The notes under the pieces: model-generated
What the model saw: only the letters and a program-made list of their open reading frames with translations
The model's database searches: none
What the model was told of the DNA's origin: nothing
Shown: positions 29,540 through 36,959 of the stretch, piece by piece
How the letters are laid out: every line of letters starts with the position of its first letter
How positions within the stretch are numbered: position 1 is the stretch's first letter
Source: Vreelandella halophila
GTDB taxonomy: Bacteria > Pseudomonadota > Gammaproteobacteria > Pseudomonadales > Oleiphilaceae
NCBI RefSeq assembly: GCF_019903425.1
Contig: NZ_JACHUZ010000012.1
Location: forward strand, 248,001-312,000
Reading direction: 5' to 3'
DNA length: 64,000 nucleotides
Position numbers and translations under genes: made by a program

Positions 29540-29920
29540 TTTGAAAGCCTTGAGTACGGGGGCAACCAGCATGCCTGAAGAATTTGCTCCATACCTGGCC
29601 GGAATTCAAGATGCTGAGCGAGACTGATTGAAATTAAAATCTTACTCGCTAGTGCCCCATTTTATCTCTTAGAGCTTTAGCTCTGCAGGCATAACCGACC
29701 TTAGTGGCTTGAGATCTTCAGCCCCCCTGGGACATTACAGATGGGCCTGTGTCGGGTGCTGAGCGGGAGAAAGAACAGAACACAATTCTGACAAAAACGC
29801 AGGATGTTAAGGGGATTACAAATGACCAAGGTCGGAAGCCGACTCCCGACTCCGACCTATAGACATCCAGTTTCTTAAACAGACTATTGCCCTCAGCCCA
29901 AGTCTCACAGGCCCGTTACA
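29540..29920. other. Non-coding junction between the tRNA and the amide-transport operon
   Basis: The 381-bp segment is visibly more AT-rich than the upstream core. I see no protein gene: the longest ATG frame, near 29571, has only 18 codons. It contains small inverted repeats at 29671-29684 (AGAGC/GCTCT) and 29829-29858 (AGGTCGGA/TCCGACCT). It marks the change to accessory DNA, and I could not find an integrase or an att-like copy of the tRNA end. Confidence 0.6.
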
Positions 29921-30610
29921 CTAAACGGACAGGTACTTGGCCATGGTAGCCTCACTGAGATCCTCTCCCCGCATCTCGTCAACCAGGTTGCCACGGTCCA
30001 TGACAAGCACCCTATCCGACACATCCATTGCAAAGCTAAGAACCTGTTCAGAAAACAGGATGCTGATGTTCCGAACCTGCCGGATTTCGCGCAAAGTTTT
30101 CGCCATATCTTTAATAATCGAGGGCTGAATTCCTTCCGTAGGCTCATCCAACAACAGAACGTCCGGCTCAGCCGCAAGCGCCCGTGCTATCGCTAATTGC
30201 TGCTGTTGCCCACCAGACAGGTTCCCTGCCCGACGTTTACGCATCTCTTGGAGCACAGGGAACAACGAATAGATATCGTCGGGGACCTTCTTCTGCCCAG
30301 TAGCTTCCAACCCCGTCCGAATGTTCTCCTCAACTGTTAACGTTGCGAAGACCTGTCTCCCTTGGGGCACGTACGCAAGTCCGGACGCCACGCGCCGGTA
30401 TGGCTGTTCGCCAGTTAATTTGACACCCCCCATTTGGATATCCCCGGACCATGACGGCAACAACCCAATGAGTGCTTTGAACAGGGTCGTCTTGCCCATC
30501 CCATTACGTCCCATAACGCCAAGGATTTCACCCTTGCCGAGTTCGAGATTGATATCGTGCACCACCTGGCTCAGACCGTAACCGATGGATAGATCATTCA
30601 CTTTCAGCAT
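29921..30610 (-). CDS. urtE: Urea/amide ABC transporter ATP-binding protein, UrtE-like
   Basis: The 229-residue ATPase has Walker A GRNGMGKTT, the signature NLSGGQQQQLAIARAL, Walker B VLLLDEPTEGIQPSII and LFSEQ at the switch. The PTEGIQPS sequence is typical of UrtE among LIV-type ATPases. It is the last gene of the five-gene minus-strand operon urtABCDE and starts 14 nt after urtD ends. In this context the substrate may be formamide or other short amides as well as urea. Confidence 0.88.
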   Translation of the reverse strand: MLKVNDLSIGYGLSQVVHDINLELGKGEILGVMGRNGMGKTTLFKALIGLLPSWSGDIQMGGVKLTGEQPYRRVASGLAYVPQGRQVFATLTVEENIRTGLEATGQKKVPDDIYSLFPVLQEMRKRRAGNLSGGQQQQLAIARALAAEPDVLLLDEPTEGIQPSIIKDMAKTLREIRQVRNISILFSEQVLSFAMDVSDRVLVMDRGNLVDEMRGEDLSEATMAKYLSV

Positions 30611-30624
30611 GAGTATGTCCTCGT

Positions 30625-31371
30625 TCAGTGGCCCAGATACCGCTCGATGACGCGCTCGTCGTTCTTGACCCGATCAATATTCCCTTCGGCCAAAACTTTC
30701 CCCTGATCCAGAACCGTAACCTTGCTGGCAATCTGTTCCACGAATTTCATGTCGTGTTCGATAATGAGCACAGAACGGTCTTGGCTGATGCGGTTCAGAA
30801 GCTCTGCCGTTTGCTGGCGCTCTGCTTGGCTCATACCCGCAACAGGCTCATCAAGCATGAGCAGTTGCGGGTCCTGAATCAGCAGCATCGCGATCTCCAG
30901 CCACTGCTTCTGCCCATGACTGAGCAATCCGGCGAGATCCTCCAAGCGATCCCCCAAGCCGACCATGTCGGCAGTAGCCTGAATGCGTTCTTCCACCTCC
31001 GATGTGCGCCGGAAGAACAACGATCCGATCACATTGCGACCTTTCGGATAGGTCAGTTCCAGGTTCTCAAAAACGCTGAGGCTTTCATAAATTGAAGGTG
31101 CCTGAAACTTTCGTCCCACACCGGCATGCACAATCTGATTCTCTGTCATGCCCCGCAGCTGTTTGTCTCGAAAGAGAATCGACCCTCCCGTAGCGCGAGT
31201 CTTTCCGCAAACGAGGTCCAGCAGGGCCGTCTTGCCCGCCCCATTCGGGCCAATGATCACGCGCAACTCACCTTCATTCAGATAAAGATTGATGCCATCA
31301 ACCGCTCGAAAGCCGTCAAATGAAACGGCAAGGTCTTCTATACTCAGTAAGAGCTGTGCATTGGCAACCAT
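30625..31371 (-). CDS. urtD: Urea/amide ABC transporter ATP-binding protein, UrtD-like
   Basis: The 248-residue ATPase has Walker A GPNGAGKTALLDLVCGKTRA, a UrtD-like VGRKFQAPSIYESLSVFENLEL Q-loop region, the degenerate signature LLSHGQKQWLEIAMLL (typical of UrtD) and LMLDEPVAGMSQAE. Its ATG shares a base with the urtC stop (TAATG), so translation is coupled. It powers the UrtBC permease together with UrtE. Confidence 0.9.
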   Translation of the reverse strand: MVANAQLLLSIEDLAVSFDGFRAVDGINLYLNEGELRVIIGPNGAGKTALLDLVCGKTRATGGSILFRDKQLRGMTENQIVHAGVGRKFQAPSIYESLSVFENLELTYPKGRNVIGSLFFRRTSEVEERIQATADMVGLGDRLEDLAGLLSHGQKQWLEIAMLLIQDPQLLMLDEPVAGMSQAERQQTAELLNRISQDRSVLIIEHDMKFVEQIASKVTVLDQGKVLAEGNIDRVKNDERVIERYLGH

Positions 31372-32564
31372 TACCGGATCCCTCCCAAAATACGTTTAGC
31401 CCGGACAAGGAAACCTTCCTCTCGACCGTGTAAACTCCGCTTGTCTGCATGCTCCTCAACCGCCGCATCGGATTGACTGCTCCCGAAGTGAGCAAGCGCA
31501 TAATCCCTGGTAAGCTCGTAAAGCCCTGCGAGACCTTTAGGGAAAGCTAGAACGACTACGAGCAGTATCAGCCCGAAGAGGATCGTCCACAGCTGCGGAA
31601 ACAGATCAGACAGGTACATCTCCGCTGTCTTGATCAACAACGCCCCAAACGCCGCTCCAAGCAGGGAGAAACGCCCCCCCACCGCGCACAGCACTACCAA
31701 CTCAACAGACAGTCCGATCCCAACCTGGGATGGCGATATGAAGCTTGCCTGTAGGGCATACATGGCACCGCCGATTGCGGAAAAAACAGCCGCCACCATG
31801 AACACGAAGATTTTGAAATCTTCCACGCTGTAGCCGGAAAAACGGACACGGTTTTCCTCATCGCGGACGGCAATCAGCACCCGTCCCGCACGGCTGCTCA
31901 GTATCCATTGCCCCAACAATATGCATCCAAGCAGAAGGAAGACGCAGATGTAGTAGATGACGTAGCGCGCACTGTCGGTGGTGATGTCCCATCCCAACAG
32001 GGTCTGGAAGTCAGTAATACCGTTTGCGCCCCCGGTATACCCCTGCTGGCCCACAATCAGAATACTCATCGCGGCCGCAAGCGAAAGCGTCACAATCGCA
32101 AAGTAGACGCCACTGACCCGCCGTTTGAACAACGCATAGCCAAATACATACGCCACAGCTGCGGGAATGAGCAATAGAGCTGCAAGGGTAAAGCTGAAGC
32201 TGTTGAAGGGCTCCCACCACCAGGGAAGTGCGGTAAGTTGGTTCCAGTCCATAAAGTCGGGAATCCCCGGAGTAGATTGCCTAGCGGTAGCTTCGGGGGT
32301 CGAAGCTTCAAGTTTCAGGAACATCGCCATGGCGTAGCCGCCAAGTCCAAAGAACACCCCTTGCCCAAGGCTCAGCATACCCCCGTACCCCCAGCACATC
32401 ACCAGGCCGATGGCGACAAACGCCAACGCAAGATACCGGCCGAGCAGATTCAGGAAGTACCCATTAAAAGCCAGCGGCAAGACCACCAGCAGGAGCGCCG
32501 CGAATACCCCCAAGCAAATCAACCACTCCAAGCGGCCACCGAGAAGTCGCAGAATTGTCGTCAT
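31371..32564 (-). CDS. urtC: Urea/amide ABC transporter permease, UrtC-like
   Basis: The 397-residue LivM-type permease has about ten membrane segments, GYGGMLSLGQGVFFGLGGYAMAMF near residue 65, and RVLIAVRDEENRVRFSGYSV (the coupling EAA-like region). The ATG at 32564 was chosen because AGAGGAGGT lies just upstream; an earlier in-frame ATG at 32579 overlaps the urtB stop and includes the Shine-Dalgarno itself. The C-terminus is longer and more charged than in most LivM. Confidence 0.88.
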   Translation of the reverse strand: MTTILRLLGGRLEWLICLGVFAALLLVVLPLAFNGYFLNLLGRYLALAFVAIGLVMCWGYGGMLSLGQGVFFGLGGYAMAMFLKLEASTPEATARQSTPGIPDFMDWNQLTALPWWWEPFNSFSFTLAALLLIPAAVAYVFGYALFKRRVSGVYFAIVTLSLAAAMSILIVGQQGYTGGANGITDFQTLLGWDITTDSARYVIYYICVFLLLGCILLGQWILSSRAGRVLIAVRDEENRVRFSGYSVEDFKIFVFMVAAVFSAIGGAMYALQASFISPSQVGIGLSVELVVLCAVGGRFSLLGAAFGALLIKTAEMYLSDLFPQLWTILFGLILLVVVLAFPKGLAGLYELTRDYALAHFGSSQSDAAVEEHADKRSLHGREEGFLVRAKRILGGIR

Positions 32565-32575
32565 GATACCTCCTC

Positions 32576-33499
32576 TCATTGCCGCACTTTCAGGGTGAAC
32601 AGTCCCTGCGGGCGCAGCATGATAATGCCGATCACCACCATCAGAGTAAGCACCTTGGCCATGGACCCGGTTATGAAGAACTCAAGGATCGACTGCGCCT
32701 GAGCTATGGAGAACGCTGATGCCACCGTTCCAAGCAGACTCGCCGCGCCACCAAGAACCACTACAAGAAATGTGTCGACCAGGTACTGCGCACCTGCAGT
32801 CGGCGTGGTTGCACTGATCGTGGTAAACGCGGAACCCGCTATGCCTGCCAGACCGCAACCAAGCGCAAACGTATTGCGATCCACCTTGGCGGTATTGATT
32901 CCAACAGCGTTGGCCATGGCCCGGTTCTGGGTTGTGGAGCGTACTCGCATCCCCCATCGCGCCCTGTAGAGCAGAATCGAAACAATCACTGTCATCGCGA
33001 TCGCGATGCACATCACGAACAGATCCGACCGGGAGAGGAAAAGCATCTGTGACAGTTGAATACTGCCCTGCAGCCAGTCCGGTGCATCAGCACTTACACC
33101 GCGCCCCCCAAAAATGGAACGAAAGATCTGCTGCATGATCAAGCCTACCGCCCAGGTCGCCAGCAATGTATCCAAAGGCCTTTTATAGAGATGGCGGACC
33201 AGTCCGTATTCGAGTAAGTACCCCACTCCAAACGCGACCAGGAACGACAGCACAATGGCCACAGGGAAGTAATACGAAAAAAGCCCGGGTGCATAGGATT
33301 CGAACATTGTGGCGACAACGTAGGTGGCGTACGACCCGAGAGTAAGAAACTCTCCATGCGCCATGTTAATGACTCCCATCTGGCCAAATATGATGGCGAG
33401 CCCAAGTGCCATAAGCAGGAATACACCGAAGAGACTAAGCCCCGCGATCCCCTGCATGGCCATGATGGTGGCAATTTCCGACGTGGTGTAACCGCCCAT
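32576..33499 (-). CDS. urtB: Urea/amide ABC transporter permease, UrtB-like
   Basis: The 307-residue LivH-type permease has about eight helices, GQMGVINMAHGEFLTLGSYATYV near residue 38 and RARWGMRVRSTTQNRAMANAVGI (coupling helix). It lacks the extra N-terminal domain found in some UrtB proteins. It lies between the binding protein and UrtC in the same operon. Confidence 0.88.
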   Translation of the reverse strand: MGGYTTSEIATIMAMQGIAGLSLFGVFLLMALGLAIIFGQMGVINMAHGEFLTLGSYATYVVATMFESYAPGLFSYYFPVAIVLSFLVAFGVGYLLEYGLVRHLYKRPLDTLLATWAVGLIMQQIFRSIFGGRGVSADAPDWLQGSIQLSQMLFLSRSDLFVMCIAIAMTVIVSILLYRARWGMRVRSTTQNRAMANAVGINTAKVDRNTFALGCGLAGIAGSAFTTISATTPTAGAQYLVDTFLVVVLGGAASLLGTVASAFSIAQAQSILEFFITGSMAKVLTLMVVIGIIMLRPQGLFTLKVRQ

Positions 33500-33562
33500 A
33501 ATGCACCTCTTTGATGGTGGGATGGCGGAGGTCGCAAATAACGACCTCCGACGTCGTCACGG

Positions 33563-34822
33563 TTATTCCATTTCGTCCGGATCGATATCGACGTCTTCAG
33601 GGAAGGGGTCGGGTTCGATCAAGTCGGACTCATAAACCACTTCCGCGGTCCCATCCGACTGCCATTGACCAATCCGCAGTTTGCTCCACAGATGTTGGTT
33701 CTCTTCGTGCACCCGGACGTAGCCTTCTGGCACATCATCAAACTCCATGCCACGCGCAGCCTCACGCACCTTGTCCACGTCGAAAGATTCAGCCTTCTCC
33801 ACAGCACGCTTCCAGATCCAGGGCCCCAGGTAGGCCGCCTGGGTAACATCGCCAATGACACTGTCTTCGCCATGCATTTCCTTGAACTCCTCAACGAATT
33901 CCTTGTTGTGAGGGTTATCCAGACTCTGGAAATATTTCATGGCCGAGTAATGGCCCTCGACATTCTCAGCGCCAATCGCCTTGACCTCGTCTTCCGTCAC
34001 AGAGTTCGTCAACACGGTCTGGTTGTCGGCGTTGATCCCGGCACTATTCAGCTGGGACCAGAAAGACACATTGCTGTCGCCAGCGATAATGCTGTAGACC
34101 ACATCGGGGTTCTTCAGCCGGATCTGATTGATAGCGGATCGAAAATTGGTGTGCCCCAGAGGGAAGTACTGCTCGGCAACGACCTTGGCACCGAGCTCAT
34201 TCTCGATGTGATGCCGGGCAATGGCGTGAGATGTACGCGGCCAAATGTAATCCGAGCCAATAAGATAATAGGTGTCGGCATTCTCTTTTTCATGAACCCA
34301 GTTCAGTCCAGCAATGATTTGCTGGGTAGCTTCCTGCCCTTGGTAGAACACATTAGGTGAAGCCTCCAGGCCTTCGTAGAAGGTGGGGTAATACAGCAGC
34401 CCGTTGTTTTCTTCGAAAACTGGTAATACAGCCTTCCGCGAGGCCGAGGTCCAGCATCCGAAAACGGCCGCCACATCATCACTTTCCAAGAGACTGGATG
34501 CCCTTTCAGCGAACGTCGGCCAGTCACTTGCACCGTCTTCGACCTCAGTTTCAATCTGACGACCCAGAACGCCGCCCGACTCGTTGATCTGGCGAATGGC
34601 AAGCTGCTCGGCCTCGACTGAGCCGGTTTCACTGATAGCCATCGTGCCCGTGAGAGAATGTAGGATGCCAACCTCGACAGTGTCGTCGGTGACGGCAAGG
34701 CCAGTCGTGTTGACTTCATCCGTGGGGTACTCTTCGTTGGCACCGACGGATGAAGCACCCGCCCCCGCAAGAGCGGCGATTGTTAGGGCCGCAATACTTT
34801 TGCGCCAATTGGAATGTTGCAT
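33563..34822 (-). CDS. urtA: Urea/short-chain amide substrate-binding protein, UrtA/FmdD-like
   Basis: The 419-residue periplasmic protein begins at the ATG at 34822, which has an AAGGAG site. A signal peptide of about 28 residues (ends ASSVGA) is followed by a type I periplasmic fold: VEVGILHSLTGTMAISE, GRQIETEVEDGASDWPTFAERA, GCWTSASRKAVLPVFEENNG and YYLIGSDYIWPRTSH. The family covers UrtA for urea and FmdD for formamide/acetamide. The divergent formamidase favours an amide role. It leads the operon and has its own sigma-54 promoter. Confidence 0.85.
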   Translation of the reverse strand: MQHSNWRKSIAALTIAALAGAGASSVGANEEYPTDEVNTTGLAVTDDTVEVGILHSLTGTMAISETGSVEAEQLAIRQINESGGVLGRQIETEVEDGASDWPTFAERASSLLESDDVAAVFGCWTSASRKAVLPVFEENNGLLYYPTFYEGLEASPNVFYQGQEATQQIIAGLNWVHEKENADTYYLIGSDYIWPRTSHAIARHHIENELGAKVVAEQYFPLGHTNFRSAINQIRLKNPDVVYSIIAGDSNVSFWSQLNSAGINADNQTVLTNSVTEDEVKAIGAENVEGHYSAMKYFQSLDNPHNKEFVEEFKEMHGEDSVIGDVTQAAYLGPWIWKRAVEKAESFDVDKVREAARGMEFDDVPEGYVRVHEENQHLWSKLRIGQWQSDGTAEVVYESDLIEPDPFPEDVDIDPDEME

Positions 34823-34864
34823 GGAATGCTCCTTATCGTTGGCAAATGATGCGCTACGACAAAG

Positions 34865-34880
34865 AGCAACGGTCATGCCA
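34865..34880 (-). promoter_or_regulatory. Sigma-54 promoter of the urtABCDE-like operon
   Basis: On the minus strand TGGCATGACCGTTGCT has GG and GC exactly 10 nt apart and a TTGCT -12 box, a near-consensus RpoN promoter. The predicted start is near 34853, about 30 nt before the urtA ATG. Confidence 0.8.
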
Positions 34881-35018
34881 CAGGGACCACCGAGATCCGT
34901 TAAAGTTGAACCAAACAAGACCAAAAACACTGCAAGACAGAAGGTTAGCTACAGTCGAGTGCCACTACCGGAGAGCATTCAGCTCCGCTCCCTGTCAATG
35001 GAGCACAGTAGTGGTTTC

Positions 35019-35060
35019 TGACAATGTCACTTTGTCAGCCGTAACAATCCGACATTGTCA
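35019..35060. promoter_or_regulatory. Paired TGACA/TGTCA palindromes, likely enhancer sites of the amide module
   Basis: TGACAATGTCA (35019-35029, perfect 5-1-5) and GACATTGTC (35051-35059, perfect 4-1-4) have centres 31 bp apart, about three helical turns. Further TGTCAG (35033-35038) and CTGACA (35061-35066) half-sites lie alongside. They sit between the two divergent sigma-54 promoters at enhancer distance from both. The activator encoded at 36960 is the obvious candidate ligand. Confidence 0.65.
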
Positions 35061-35137
35061 CTGACATTGCTTGACGCCGAGGGCTTGGCATTGTGAGTAC
35101 GCCCCTTCTTACGGGGGGTTCCTGTCAGCCGCATAGC

Positions 35138-35153
35138 TGGCATAGATCCTGCC
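35138..35153 (+). promoter_or_regulatory. Sigma-54 promoter of fmdA
   Basis: TGGCATAGATCCTGCC has the GG-N10-GC spacing of RpoN promoters. The predicted start is near 35164, giving a leader of about 80 nt before the fmdA ATG. Confidence 0.72.
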
Positions 35154-35244
35154 TCAGTGCGCTATAGGAACGTTAACCGAACCACCCCGGCGACATGGGA
35201 GTCGGTTTTCCCGAAGCGAAGGCGACCCAGAAGGAGCGCACCCA

Positions 35245-36474
35245 ATGAGCGAAACCACTATTAAGATCGACCTGTCCAAGTCTCCTGGAGAGCACGACAA
35301 CATCCATAACCGTTGGCATCCGGATATTCCAATGATCACTACGGTCGAGCCCGGGACCGAACTTACACTGGAGTGCATGGATTGGACGGGGGGCCAAGTC
35401 AGCAATAATGACAGTGCCGAAGACGTCCGAGATGTCGACCTCTCCGAGGTGCACTATCTCACTGGCCCCATTGGCGTTAAGGGTGCCGAACCCGGAGACC
35501 TTCTGGTCGTTGATATCCTCGACCTTGGAGCCTTCGAAAACGAGCAGTGGGGATTCAACGGTATGTTCGCCCAGGAAAATGGCGGCGGTTTCCTCACAGA
35601 CCTTTATCCTGAGGCCCGAAAGTCCATCTGGGACTTTCACGGCATCTACGCTAATTCACGCCACGTCCCTGGCGTCAACTTCGCTGGCATCATGCATCCG
35701 GGACTTATCGGGTGCCTGCCCTCAAAAGAACTTCTGGAGGAGTGGAATCGTCGAGAGCAGGAACTGATCGACACGGATCCACACCGCGTTCCCGAATTGG
35801 CCACTGCCCCATATGCGCCAACTGCGCACATGGGACGCATGACTGGTGCCAAAGCCAAGGAAGCAGCAGCGGAAGCTGCTCGTACCGTACCCCCACGGGA
35901 GCATGGCGGTAACTGCGACATCAAGGATTTGACCAAAGGTTCTCGGGTGTTTTTCCCCGTCTACGTGCCGGAGGCAGGGCTCTCCATGGGGGACTTGCAC
36001 TTCTCTCAAGGGGACGGGGAAATTACTTTCTGCGGCGCGATCGAAATGGCTGGCTGGATTCGTGTGCGAGTCAATCTTATTAAGGATGGTGTTCGCAAGT
36101 ACGCTGTGCGCAACCCCATTTTTCAGCCAAGCACTCTGCAACCTGAGTACAAAAAACATCTGATCTTCGAAGGCATTTCGGTAACAGACTCCGGCAAACA
36201 ACACTACCTCGACGCTCACCTAGCCTACCGACAGGCATGCGTTAATGCCATCGAGTATCTCAAGCAATTTGGTTACAGCGGTGCACAAGGGTACGCCATC
36301 CTTGGCACTGCACCAGTGCAGGGACATATCAGTGGCATCGTCGACATCCCCAACGCCTGTGCAACGTTGTTCCTGCCCACGGAGATCTTTGATTTCGACA
36401 TCAACCCAACCACAGAGGGGCCCATCAAAATGGCACCTGCGGATGACATTCCGACAGCGCCCTGGAAAGGCTAA
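35245..36474 (+). CDS. fmdA: Formamidase
   Basis: The 409-residue protein belongs to the FmdA_AmdA acetamidase/formamidase family, which hydrolyses formamide to formate and ammonia. Motifs include HNRWHPDIPM, ECMDWTGGQVSNNDSAEDVR, HYLTGPI, PGVNFAGIMHPGLIGCLPS, GGNCDIKDLTKGSRVFFPV and LHFSQGDGEITFCGAIEM with metal-type His/Cys/Glu. Length matches Methylophilus FmdA. An AAGGAGCG site precedes the ATG. The adjacent transporter would import the substrate. Formamidase rather than acetamidase is judged from overall similarity and the fmdB neighbour. Confidence 0.93.
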   Translation: MSETTIKIDLSKSPGEHDNIHNRWHPDIPMITTVEPGTELTLECMDWTGGQVSNNDSAEDVRDVDLSEVHYLTGPIGVKGAEPGDLLVVDILDLGAFENEQWGFNGMFAQENGGGFLTDLYPEARKSIWDFHGIYANSRHVPGVNFAGIMHPGLIGCLPSKELLEEWNRREQELIDTDPHRVPELATAPYAPTAHMGRMTGAKAKEAAAEAARTVPPREHGGNCDIKDLTKGSRVFFPVYVPEAGLSMGDLHFSQGDGEITFCGAIEMAGWIRVRVNLIKDGVRKYAVRNPIFQPSTLQPEYKKHLIFEGISVTDSGKQHYLDAHLAYRQACVNAIEYLKQFGYSGAQGYAILGTAPVQGHISGIVDIPNACATLFLPTEIFDFDINPTTEGPIKMAPADDIPTAPWKG

Positions 36475-36478
36475 GGCA

Positions 36479-36506
36479 AAAGCGGTCGGTTCCGACCGAC
36501 CGCTTT
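36479..36506 (+). terminator. 12-bp stem-loop between fmdA and fmdB
   Basis: A perfect 12-bp stem (36479-36490 with 36495-36506) and TCCG tetraloop begin five bases after the fmdA stop. CCTTCCC follows, not a T-run. It may act as a weak terminator or protect the fmdA mRNA so that the enzyme is made in excess of FmdB. Confidence 0.55.
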
Positions 36507-36541
36507 CCTTCCCTAACATCCTGACCACGGAGGAGCAACCC

Positions 36542-36859
36542 ATGCCCATGTATGCCTACAGTTGTCCTGCTTGCGGCGATTTCGAAGCTTTTGTGCCCAT
36601 CAGCGATCGCAACGATGACCAAAACTGCAAAACATGCGGAACATCCAGCCCACGCATCATTAAAGCACCTCGCCTATCCGCCCTCTCACCAACTCATCGC
36701 CGGGCTCATGAGACGAACGAACGAAGCCAACACTCGCCCTCTCACAGTTGTTGTGGCGGTCACCAAAACAGTACAGCTGCCCAAGCCGGTTCTGAGAACA
36801 GGAAAGCCACACCCCCACGTCAACCGCGAACGAAACGACCCTGGATGCTTGGGCACTAG
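36542..36859 (+). CDS. fmdB: FmdB-family zinc-ribbon protein
   Basis: The 105-residue protein starts MPMYAYSCPACG and has a second CxxC (NCKTCG), the FmdB/CxxC_CxxC_SSSS zinc ribbon. A low-complexity basic tail includes SHSCCGGH, as in other FmdB proteins. In Methylophilus, FmdB is a putative regulator of the formamidase operon. GGAGGAG precedes the start. Its presence next to formamidase supports an fmd-type rather than urease-type locus. Confidence 0.85.
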   Translation: MPMYAYSCPACGDFEAFVPISDRNDDQNCKTCGTSSPRIIKAPRLSALSPTHRRAHETNERSQHSPSHSCCGGHQNSTAAQAGSENRKATPPRQPRTKRPWMLGH

Positions 36860-36959
36860 TGCTGATCACCCGAGGCTTGTGATCCTCCTACAACGCCTCT
36901 CTTGGCCTCCAGATTCAAGCCACTTTGGACACTGAAATGCGTATTGCGAGGAGAACAGG

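Noticed and set aside
29571-29627. An 18-codon ORF after the tRNA
   Set aside because: Too short, with no clear ribosome site and no recognisable homology; treated as chance.
34947-34964. A second TGGCAC on the minus strand upstream of urtA
   Set aside because: The required GC at the -12 position is absent at correct spacing; the site at 34865-34880 fits better.
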